From positions 62,001-126,000 of the forward strand of contig LLCB01000037.1 of assembly GCA_001414345.1 (NCBI GenBank): DNA of 64,000 nt, in the 5' to 3' direction. This document shows, one piece after another, positions 12,668 to 23,600 of the stretch. Source of the stretch: Hymenoscyphus infarciens. Lineage: Eukaryota; Ascomycota; Leotiomycetes; Helotiales; Helotiaceae. Below the pieces are notes generated by a model. The model saw only the letters and a program-made list of their open reading frames with translations, had not been told where the DNA came from and ran no database searches. How positions within the stretch are numbered: the stretch's first letter is position 1; the number at the start of each line of letters is the position of its first letter. The translations under genes and the position numbers were made by a program.

Positions 12668-13246
12668 ATCGGAAACACGGTTTGGACGAGAGGCTGGCGA
12701 TATGATTGCACGGCGAAGAACAAATGGTCAGAAAATCGTGGTGTTGGTGGTGAGATTCAACAACAGAGAGGGATGATAAAAGCGGCAGTAAACTTCGAGC
12801 TTTGCTCTGCGTCACCCCCAACCTCCTTTGCCCTAGAATTTCTTAGATAATTTCACCTTTTTTATGAGAGCATTGAAAAGAAGTCAGAATCCAATTGCCC
12901 TATTCTTCTCTAAGAGTCCTTGAAGACTTGATATGTTTGACCTATATTTCGAGCAGTACTTTGCAAAGGCAGGCGTACCTAAAGAAATGCCCGACTCTCT
13001 TACCTGCCTGGCCTGCTTCTTTACCTCTTGCTGTTCCAGTTTTCTAGGGCAAAGTAAAAGGGAAAATTACCCAGAGCTTCTCGAACAATAGCTTTAACCG
13101 CCTGGATTGCTTTGGTAGGTATTTTCAAATTAGAACAATGAAGAAGGTACAAGCTGCTGAACCCTGCAAGTGCGTCAACCACAAAATACCCAGGCCAGGT
13201 CCCTCAACAAACTTCACTTGCTGTCACCGCAATTGAATCAGACACC
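12668..13246. promoter_or_regulatory. Shared divergent promoter of erg28 and 3-ketoacyl-CoA reductase
   Basis: The start codons of erg28 (minus) and the ketoreductase (plus) are 579 bp apart with no gene between. Both products work in ER lipid synthesis. No TATA box or sterol-regulator site could be named with confidence. The frame at 12563-12850 crossing this interval is antisense to erg28 exon 1 and was rejected. Confidence 0.5.
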
Positions 13247-14303
13247 ATGGATTTCAGCGCCGTGGTTGCAAAAACTCCCCAGGGTCTTCTGGTCGCTCTA
13301 GCTATCTTAGGGCTAGTTACTGCTAGTCGGAAAGTAATTAGCTATGTGCGATTACTATTGAGCCTGTTTGTCTTGGGCGGAAAGAACGTAAGTTTCTCGA
13401 AATCCAGATACGCAAGTATGAAACTAATTTATTCCCTAGCTGCGAACATACGGCAAAAAAGGAACATGGGCAGTCATCACCGGGGCCTCTGACGGAATCG
13501 GAAAAGAATATGCCATCCAACTCGCCCAAAAAGGCTTCAACCTCGTCCTCGTCTCCCGCACCGAATCGAAGCTCCAAACGCTCGCCCAAGAAATCGAACA
13601 AAAATATGTGGGGACATCTGTCAAATGCAAGATCCTGCCCATGGATTTCTCTAAGAACGACGACGGGGACTATGCCAAGTTGAAGGCACTGGTTGATGGA
13701 CTAGACGTGGCAATTTTGATTAATAACGTTGGACAAAGTCACTCGATCCCAGTTCCTTTCATCACCACGCCAAAAGACGAGATTCGAGATATCATTGCGA
13801 TCAATTGTATTGCTACCCTCAGAGTTACACAAATCGTTGCTCCTGGCATGGTTCAAAGAAAGCGCGGGTTGATCCTAACGATGGGTTCTTTCGGTGGATG
13901 GATGCCCACTCCTCTTCTGGCAACATATTCCGGCAGCAAAGCGTTCTTGCAACACTGGTCTACATCTTTGGCTGGCGAATTGAAGGGTTCGGGTGTTGAC
14001 GTTGAGCTGGCTCTGAGTTATCTGGTGACTACGGCTATGAGCAAGGTTCGAAGAACTAGTGCTATGATTCCGAATCCGAGATCTTTCGTCAGGGCGGTTT
14101 TGGGCAAGGTTGGAAGAAGTGGTGGGGCTCAGAATATGGCTTACACTAGTACGCCTGTTTGGAGCCATGCTTTGATGCAGTGGTGGGTCGAGAATACCCT
14201 TGGGCTTGGAAGTGCTTTTGTTGTTAATATCAACAAGAATATGCATGAGAGTATCAGGAAGAGAGCTTTGAAAAAGGCGGAAAGGGAAGCTAAGAAGGCT
14301 TGA
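13247..14303 (+). CDS. Very-long-chain 3-oxoacyl-CoA reductase (Ifa38/KAR-like)
   Basis: This short-chain dehydrogenase carries out the first reduction of the ER fatty-acid elongation cycle, 3-ketoacyl-CoA to 3-hydroxyacyl-CoA with NADPH. Exons are 13247-13387 and 13440-14303, with a 52-bp intron (GTAAGT, CCCTAG). The protein is 334 residues, close to yeast Ifa38. Residues about 12-43 form an N-terminal membrane anchor. The cofactor motif TGASDGIG starts at T61, an NNVGQSH segment follows, and the catalytic YSGSK has Y210 and K214. The C-terminus [10 protein letters not shown] is lysine-rich and could act as an ER-retrieval signal, as in this family. The long exon-2 frame begins internally; the anchor is only recovered by adding exon 1. 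Divergent from erg28. Confidence 0.93.
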
Positions 14304-14836
14304 AATTGTCTTGCTAGGAAGAAATATCACCTTGGTACTTTGAAACAATGGCAGCTGTCAATTGAGATATTCGGAGGAAAGAAGAGATTGAGTCTGCTAG
14401 AACCATCTTTGGTCTTCCTCGCCAATCCCGAAACCATCAAGTGCCAGTAGCTAGGTACATGCGAAACAGCTCTTAAAATAGTAGATAGAAATGTACAGCC
14501 ATCACATTTAATTTAATTCTTCCGCAATATTTTCATTTTTTTTGCACTAAAACATAAGTGAATGGATACTTCAAAATAATTTCCAGGATTCCAGCTGATC
14601 ACGTGGTGCATGTTTCTTGGCTGTGATTTTTTGGTCGACGCGCTCGCGACGCATCTCGAGCTTTCGAGTATTTACACTTTCCATCCCAAAGAGCTACCCT
14701 TCCCGCCTGCTGTCGCAACCCAGTACAGCTTCTAGCCATCGCCAATTCGATCCCTCATGTACCGCCCCTAATCAACCACCAAGCGCGGCGTCTGGTATTG
14801 TTACCTTAAGCTCTTGAATCCGCCCGGGCTTTGCAG
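14304..14836. other. Intergenic region upstream of nucleoporin gene
   Basis: About 0.5 kb between the ketoreductase stop and the nucleoporin start. An open frame runs from 14814 into the nucleoporin but in the wrong phase for exon 1, so it is not a start. No other feature was seen. Confidence 0.4.
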
Positions 14837-17800
14837 ATGGCTTTCCAAACCCCCCAGAGGCCTTTACCAGGCGCATATTTTAATACACCAGCTGCGAATA
14901 GATTTCCGCCTCCACGGGCTCCTGTTTTCAATCCTGTGCAGCAAACCAGAGTTCCTTCGAACCCCCAGGACCCGCAGCAACCAGAAGCAGACCCGGCGCA
15001 AGCTTTACAGCCTATTCAGCGAGCACAGAGAACTATCAACGAGGTGTTGCAGAGGGAGGCCAGCTTTCCAGATCTCGACAGCTATGTGCGACGTAAGTTG
15101 CTCCCTTTCAAGGACTAGGAGGACTAGGAATACAGAGACTAATCAATTCGCAGAGGGTATCTCTTCTGAGTATGAACTACCTAACAATACCACCGAGTCA
15201 GCATGGACACCATTCCACCGCTCAAAGACGTACGACCTCCCAGACAAAATTCTTGAACAATACAACCGGGCAGAGGCTTCGACGGCGATGGGTTTGTTTG
15301 CCGAATTTAACCATGCTTGGGTTGCGATTGACAGCGCGCTGTACCTCTGGGACTACACGAATCCAAATGCAGAATTGATTGGTTTCGAGGATCAACCACA
15401 TAATATTACGGCTGTAAAGCTGGTCACGCCTCGGAAAGATGTCTTTACCGACACTATAACCCATCTGCTGGTGGTTGCGACAACACAAGAGATCATACTA
15501 CTCGGAGTGTCTGCGGCTGTTGAAGGATCGGGCGTGCGGACGGTTCAACTATTTCAAACTCGGATGGCCCTTACAATTAGAGGTATCAATGTTCAAGTGA
15601 TTGAAGGATCTGCGGAAACAGGACGGATTTTCTTTGCTGGGCATGGAGATAACGAGATCTACGAACTCACTTATCAGCAGGAGGAGAAGTGGTTTGCAGG
15701 GCGATGCGGAAAAGTAAATCATACAAGTCCTGGATACTCAACCATCATGCCGAACATTTGGGGGACTAAATCAAAGGAATACATTGTTCAGATGGTGGTG
15801 GATGACAGCAGACGACTTCTCTATACATTATCCTCGGAATCATCCATTCGAACATTCCACATGGAAAGCTCGACCACTCTGACACAAGTAATCGAGAAGA
15901 GACGAGTTGAATGCTTGAGAGATATCAGTCATATGATATCTTCATCAGTTTTGCTCACAAACCAACTACAAATCGTTTCCATAAACCCCATTTCATCTCA
16001 GGAAGGTTCCAAACTACATCTGATGGCCACTACAACGACTGGATGTCGACTCTTTCTTAGCGCTACACGAGGATATGGCTATCTCCAAGGACAAGGAGCA
16101 CCGCAAAGCATGCAAGTTCAGCACATCAAATTCCCACCTTCAACAGAGTCCAGACCAACCGGACCTGCATATCAAGGAGCAGATCCTGCGACAGAAACTT
16201 CATCTATGGCGCTGGCTTGGACTCGAAAGGGGCTTCGATTTCCTCCTGGTTTCTTCTTGTGCTTTGTTTCAAAGGGTGGTGAAGAAGGCAGAGATAATCT
16301 TTTCCTTTCTGCTCCGGATACCGGGAGAATAGCCGCCGAGGCACGCGCCCTTACGGCCCAGGCTTCAAGATATTACGAGTCTGGCTGTTGGTTGTCACTG
16401 GGAAGTCGCGCGGAAGCAATCGGCCTTGTCACACCACCATTTGCGGCATCGCGACAGCCATTGGGCTTTGGTAATGAACTTGCCGTACAATTTGATGATG
16501 CACCCACCGAAGTCGCGATTCTCACAAATAGCGGAATTCACGTAATCCGACGAAGGAGGCTCGTAGATGTATTTGCGGCAGCTGTAAGGAACGGTGGTGG
16601 TGATGATGGATTGGAAAACGAGATCAAGAAGTTTATCCGGCAATATGGAAGAGGAGAAACGACCGCAACTGCTCTGGCTGTGGCATGTGGTCAAGGAAGT
16701 GATTTGATACCCGGCGAGAATAGAACTGCGAGAGTCATCGACCCAGAAACCTTGCAGGTGGCGAGAAAGGCATTTGTGGAATATGGGGGGCGCCCGTCGT
16801 TGAATGAGAATTCAATTTCAGAAGGCCCTTCACACGCAGCCGATAATGTTCGACCTTCTTCCCGACATGAAGGGTTAGCATTATATATGGCTAGACTCCT
16901 TCGATCCCTGTGGAAAACACCAGTCATCAAAGAAAGCATCTTGGCAAACGGCACCGCTGCTATAAGCTCCCCTGTCGCCAAGGAAAAAATGATGGCTGTT
17001 CAAGACGAGCTGACGAAATTAGCATCATTTCTTGATGAAAACAAGCGAGCAATCGAAGGACTTTCGGGCCCAGAGAGTCTTCAGCATGTAGCAAGTCAGG
17101 CGGAACAGGTTGCTCTCCAAGGCGAACACCAAGCGTTGCGCTCGCTCCAAACATTAAACTCAAGCATCATCGAAGGAATATCTTTTGTCCAGATGTTATT
17201 TGAGGAGAGAGTTGACTTAATCTGGAAATCTCTCGATGATATGCTCAAGCAACGAGTTCGAGATCTTACTTTTGAGTACCTCTTCTCGACCGATCAGGGA
17301 AAAGACCTCGCCAAAGTTTTGGTGAAAGCCATCGTCAATCGAAATATTGCCAGTGGCTCGAATGTCGACGCAGTTGCCGATTCCCTGCGACGTCGATGTG
17401 GCAGTTTCTGCAGCGCTGACGATGTCATTATATTCAAGGCCCAAGAACAACTCCAAAAGGCTTCAGAACCTTCGATAACCCAAAAGAATTCTCGAGGCCT
17501 ACTGAATGAAAGTTTCCGCCTTTTTCAACAAGTCGCCGGATCGCTCACATTTGAAAACTTGCATAATGCTGTCGACCAATTCGTTTCTCTCCAATTCTAC
17601 GCGGGTGCGATTAGTTTATCTCTCAACGTCGCCCGAGAACACGACCGGGGAAATAAGGCACAGTCGTGGGTTAAGGAGAACAAACCAGCTGGAGATCCGC
17701 GAAGTTCGATTCACAACTTCCGTTTACAATGCTATGATCTTGTGCATCGTGTCTTAGTCGCTGTCGACGATGCTGCTGCAGGGCAACCAGACGAGGTTGA

Positions 17801-18989
17801 TGGACGAGAAACGGTCATTTGCGTGAAACGTGCTGAAGCTCATACAGTTGTCAACGATTCCGAAGATGAGCTCTTTCAATTCAACTTATACGAATGGTAC
17901 CTTGCACAAAATTGGGAGAGCCGTCTCCTCGATGTCAACTCGCCCTTTGTTGTTGATTTCTTGACTCGTTCCGCACACTTGAGTGTTGAGCGATCAGATC
18001 TCCTATGGCGGTACTACGTACATGCGAAGAAGTTTTTTGATGCAGCGGTTGTGCAATTGAATCTTGCTAAGTCCGAATTCCCGGTCACCCTTGCCAGGCG
18101 AATCGAATACCTGAGTAGAGCGAAGGGAAATGCGTCAACACAGAGCCCTGGAGTTGGGAGAACGGCACGACAAACTTTACTTTACGAGATTAATGAACTT
18201 CTAGATGTGGCAAATATTCAATCTGATCTTCTCAGCCGACTGCGGGTTGATGAAAGAGGCGGTGATATCCGCGACCAAATCGTCGCTGCTCTCGATGGTC
18301 CTGTCTTGAATTTAACTGAGGTAAGCACCTTGGTAGCTCTCCGTGTTTTCAAATCAATCCTAACTTTTCTTCAGCTCTACAACACATATGCCGACCCAGC
18401 GGAATATTATGACATCTGTTTGGTGATTTACGAAGCAGCCAATCATCGTGGCGAAGCAGACATCGGAGCGACCTGGACAGCCCTCATTAACGCTGCCCAC
18501 CATTTAATTCAGGTGAAGGACGGTGTCAGGGCACAACCATACGAAGTTGTCTACGCCAAAGTCCAGGAGATGGCAGGTCGCCTCAATCAATCCGAGACGA
18601 CGTTTAGTCCCAACATCCTCGTACCCCTCCTCGAGGAATACGCAGTGGTGCATCAAAACGGTGTCGGACCTCGGGAATGGGTTCCAGATCTTATGGTGCG
18701 TTGTGGTATTCCATTCGAGACTTTGATCAGCATTATCCAGGGGATGTGGTATAATAATCTTCAACCGTTCACCGGACGACATCGCTTGATTCTGGCGGAT
18801 CATATTGTCTTCTTGTGCAAGTCGTGGTATAAGCATTGCATTGCGCATAATGAGCGGATCTTTGGGAGTGATCAGACGGCGCAGGAGATTAATGAGTTGC
18901 TGGAGGTTATTGGGCCTAGTATGGATGCGCAGGGGCAGCAGGATGTGGAGGAGTTGAGAAGGGCAATTCGACGATCTTTTGGGGTGTGA
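14837..18989 (+). CDS. nup170: Scaffold nucleoporin, Nup155/Nup157/Nup170 family
   Basis: This is a structural nucleoporin of the inner ring of the nuclear pore complex. Three exons are read: 14837-15092, 15154-18320 and 18375-18989. The protein is 1,345 residues, the usual size. The N-terminus MAFQTPQRPLPGAYFNTPAA leads into a proline-rich segment, then the beta-propeller region (for example FAEFNHAWVAIDSALYLWDY, typical of the Nucleoporin_N domain), then the alpha-solenoid C-terminal domain with EYYDICLVIYEAA. Intron 1 (15093-15153, GTAAGT/GCAG) is needed to join YVR to QGISSEYELP. Intron 2 (18321-18374) is 54 bp, a multiple of three with no stop, so it looks like coding sequence; its GTAAGC donor, CCTAACT branch site and TTCAG acceptor, and the family sequence LTELYNTYADP that its removal creates, all mark it as an intron. 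The large frame starting at 14814 has an unrelated leader in place of exon 1. Confidence 0.93.
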
Positions 18990-19610
18990 GGATGGATATA
19001 AGGTTCATGGGGACATGGACCGAAAGTAGAGAAGACGTGAGAAGACGTAGGAAGAAGCAAGACGGGCAAAAAATTACATGTTGTGTTCGTAAGGACGAAT
19101 GGATGGGAAGATAGAAACATATGTTTGGATGTGTTTTGTTGGGAAAGGGACAGACACCAGTTTATAGCATTTGGCGTTCTTCCTCCTTTTATTCAATTCC
19201 TTTTCTCTGTTGTCTATTGATTTGGGCGGCGAGGGCGGTGGAATCAGAATCACTAGTTATGGAAGGGAGTGGAGGGGGCACTGAATAAATGAACAGTGGT
19301 CATTGATGTATTGACGGGGGCGAAAGTGCATTCCTGAATTTTTTTATATTACTTGTAAGATTACTATGATACAGAGAAAGAAGGGGCTGAAGCTACAATT
19401 TATTGATCTTGACTTGCCTCAATGAAACATCCCATACTCTATCTACTCCTCGTCACATCTTCAAGAGACTTTCGAAACATAATCAGCACCGCTCTATGTC
19501 CTTCCAGGGTCTTAAGACCCCCATCTTGGCCGAAAATCGGCAGCACCAAAAAAAGACCAAAAACATACAATAGCAGGTATTCGCTAGTGGCCACCTACCT
19601 GACTACCAAT
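18990..19610. other. 3' flank of nucleoporin gene up to the RIP boundary
   Basis: This is ordinary-composition DNA downstream of the nucleoporin stop. It ends abruptly at about 19,610, where the sequence turns into AT-rich, CpA/TpG-poor DNA. No gene was recognised. Confidence 0.4.
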
Positions 19611-20658
19611 CTACTAATCTAAGGCTTATATATAGTAGAGCAGACAGGATACTTAATTTTCCCTACTCTAGACGTATACTAGTTTTTAATTAGTAAGTAG
19701 CACGAGTTCTTAAACCTAGGGTTATAAATACGAGAAACCTAGAAAGGCGTTTTCGTTTTTATAGCTATAGACAATAATGTCTTAATAAGATCTTATATAG
19801 CTAATACCGCTTTCGTACTACTAAACACCTAGAATCGCGATTTAATAAACAAATATTAGCCTATTATTACACGCTCTATTACTATCTTAGTTAGTTCTAT
19901 ACTAGCGGTTACTAGAGTAGGCGCTTATAGTAAGAGTATGAAATTTAACTTATACGTGAGATTACTAAGTGCTCTTCTTTATAGAGTATCTTCTAGAGTA
20001 GTCTATTTATATAATTATAATACTTAGTAGCTCTTTAATTTATAAAGTTACTATTTTAGAAGTAGTAAAGTAGTCGAGAGAAAGATATTATATTTCAGTA
20101 GTAGATCTATCTAATAATTAGAAAAGCTATTAATATACGGATTTAGTACGTATATTATAGTTAATTACTACTTTAATATCTGAATTTTTAAGAGGCTTTA
20201 TTATTCTTATTATACTCTAAGAGCTTATTTAGCTCGTATATATCTAGAATATATACTACTAAAAAGTAGAAGATAATATATATATATATATACTAATTCT
20301 ATATATATACTAGTATTTAGTATATATATTTAAAAGTGATATAAAACCCTCGTTGAATCTCGTATATCTTAGTATATATATATAAATAGAATATATACTA
20401 CTAAAAAAAGATTTAGACCTCTAGAGATATAAATCTTTAAAAGTCTATATATATCTTTTATCTTTATCTAATACTAGTACTTAGTATAACTTACTAGTAG
20501 GATATATACTAATATATATACTATAAGCTAAATAATCTTTATATATATTTAGAAATAAAGAGAGAGATATACTAACTTATACGAAATTACTATTTAGAAT
20601 ATATTATTAAATATCTATATATCTATTTAAATAATTTATATAAGCTAAATAGGCTCTA

Positions 20659-23600
20659 ACTTAAACTCTATAACTATCTTAATATCTACGTTTAAGTATA
20701 AGATATAAAAGAGCGTAACTTTGTTCTAAATATAATTAGTATAAAACTAGTCTTTATCTACTACTATACTAGATATTAAAGAATAATATTATATAAATAA
20801 AACTCTAATTAATTATTTATAACTCTTATATATATTCTTAGTATACTATAGCCTTTCTTTTAAACTTATAATATTCTTAGCTATAAACTATTTATAATTA
20901 GTAATATTAAAAGAATTTTAAAGCTCTTAAAAAATAGCTTTTATATCTAGAATACTATTAGAAAAATATAATAACTTTATAATCTTATTCTTTATTAATC
21001 TCTAGACCTTTTCTATTAGATTTAGCTTAGAGAAGCTTAGTAGCTATATAAAACCATGTATCTCTTATTTAAGCTTTAGTAGCTAAGAAAATCTCTTATA
21101 AGCTCTTATAAGCTTTTCTAGAAACTTAAAATAAGAATCTATATTTAAATCTTTTAATAGAAGAAAGAGATAAGGTTTATAAAGATATTTTATTATATAT
21201 ATACTAGTATTATAGCGTTAGTACTAGCGTTATATTTAAATTAGTACTCTACTAAAGTATATCTAGAGTAAAGTTATACTCTCTTACGTCTATACTATCT
21301 TATCTAGTATCTTATATAGCTTTCTTATATTAAAACCGCTTATTCTAGCTATTATTAAATATAGAGTTAGTTAATTTTAATATTATTATCTAAGTCGAAC
21401 TCTCGTAGCTATATACTTCTAGACCTTATACTAGATATTTATACTATAAATCTAGTAGCTATTACTACTTATAATATAGTCTAGTTAAGCTTTCTCTATA
21501 AAAGTAAGATAAGTATCTAGAATATTCTCTTAGTATATCTAGTATACTCTAATAAGTGTAACAGCACGAAATACACACAACTACAGTAGAGGCATGTGGG
21601 AGTGCGTATGGTAGAATGACGTATATAGATACTAGGCTCTAATACGGAAGAAAACAATAACTAGCCTTTTCTGACTCTAGGAGTAGGCTGCTATATATAA
21701 GAGGTTTCGGACGATACAAAAGGGGTACGAAACCGAACAACGACATACGTCAGCTAATACAAAAGCCTGAACCCTATAAAGTACGTCTAAAAGTCTAGAT
21801 AGACGTAACCTTCCTAAATTAGATAATATAAAACAATAACTACTGAAAGCTAATATATACGGTATATGCTACGTAATATCGGCTATATAGGACGGCATGC
21901 TATTACATCCCCCTCCCTTGAAAAAGACTTGTCCTAAGTCTTCTCTCTCTTGTTGTTTAGGGCTGAATCGGGATGGTGTAAGTGTTATATTTGTCGTATT
22001 TTGATTTTGTTATAAGCGAGAAGGTAAGGGTTAGTAGCTGACCTGGTTCGAAGATGCTTTGTTTATTAAAATGTCGTAAGCTAGATATTGAGATGTCGGT
22101 ACCGAATCGAATTCGTAGATGCTTGTAAAAGAGACTTCGTTTCTAATCCTTTAATATTAAAAGTAAGCATTCGCGTCCGCTAAAAGAGTGTAGTTCGATC
22201 CTATCCGGCAGGTCGGAGGAAGTTCAAAGTCCAAAAGTTTAAAAAGTTTAAAAAGTTCAAAAGTTCAGAGTAAAATCAGAAAAAAGTTCAAAAGTTGAAT
22301 TCGAAAGTTCAGAGTAGAGTCGGAAGTCGTTCGGTTAAGAGGCAGTGATAACTCAGTTAAGAGCTTACTTCGAGAGTGTACCGATTCGCATCTAATTTAA
22401 ATTCGAATAAAATAACTAGCCTGCTAGATATAAAAGAAAGTAAGTTTATCTAAACTTAGGTTAGCAGAAGTTTAAAGTAGAGTCGTATAGTGCTCGGTCG
22501 AGAAACGGTGATAACTTAGTTAAGAGCTCACTTCTGAGTTTCGTCTTAATAGAGAGCGCATTTTAACCGATTCGCATCTGATTCGAAGAATTCAAAAAAA
22601 TGTGAAGTCGGAAACGAAAAGTCGATAATGTCGTAGACGACAGTGATAACTTAGCTAAGAGGTTACTATCCTTTCGAGAGCGTACCGATTTGTATCCGAT
22701 TCGAAAAGTTCAAATGAAAAAGGAACTTCTAGCCCAGCTAGAAGTGAAAAGAAGTAAAGAATATAAAGACTATAAGACTCTAATCAGAGTCGGTAGCGTT
22801 TCGGCTAGTCAAAAGAGTTTATTGCCGAATATTAAAAACGTTGTCTAAGTATCCGGATAATAAAAGGGGTAGTTCAGCTAGTTAAAAGAGTTTATTACCA
22901 AATATTATTAAAGTTCTAATTCCGATTCCTCTTTAGAAGTAGTAGGGAAAAAGTTCAAAGTAAAAATTAGAAAAGATTTAAAGCAGAGTCGGAGGCGAAT
23001 ATTAAGAGGTAACGTTATAGGTAACAGTGATGTCTTAGCTAAGAGTTTACTTCAAGGGTATACTAGTTCGTATCCGATTCAAATTCGAATAAAACATCTA
23101 GTCTACTAGATATAAAAGAAAGTAAGTTCGTCTAAACTCAGGTTAGCAGAAGTTTAAAGTAGAGTCGGATAGTACTTAGTCGAGAAATAGTAATAACTTT
23201 AGTTAAGAGCTCACTTCTTTGTTTCGTCCTAATAGAAAGCGTATTTTAACCGACTCGCATCCGCTTTAAGAAGTTCAAATGAAAAGGAACTTCTGGCCCA
23301 GCCAGAAGTGAAAGAAAGTAAGAAAGTAAAGAATATAAGAAAGACTCCTTGCTAGAGTCGGTGGCGTTTCGGCTGGTCAAAAGAGTTTATTGCCGAAGTT
23401 GTCAAAGTTGAAATTGTTATCCAACGTTCAAGATAACAAAAGGAGTAGTTCCGGCTGGTCAAAGGCGAAGTTATTGCCGAAGTTTGTCGAATTGTCCGAG
23501 TATCTAGGGACAATAAAAGGGGTGGTTTCGGCTGGTTAAAAGCGTTGTTGCCGAAGTTAAAAGTGCTGTCTGAAGTTTAGGATAATAAAAGAGACAGTTA

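Noticed and set aside
12563..12850. 95-codon plus-strand and overlapping 94-codon minus-strand frames
   Set aside because: Both overlap erg28 exon 1 in other phases. The minus frame reads through the erg28 intron in the wrong frame.
14814..15153. Start of the 1,391-codon frame upstream of the nucleoporin
   Set aside because: This leader is out of phase with the true exon 1 (14837-15092) and shows no nucleoporin sequence before about 15,154.
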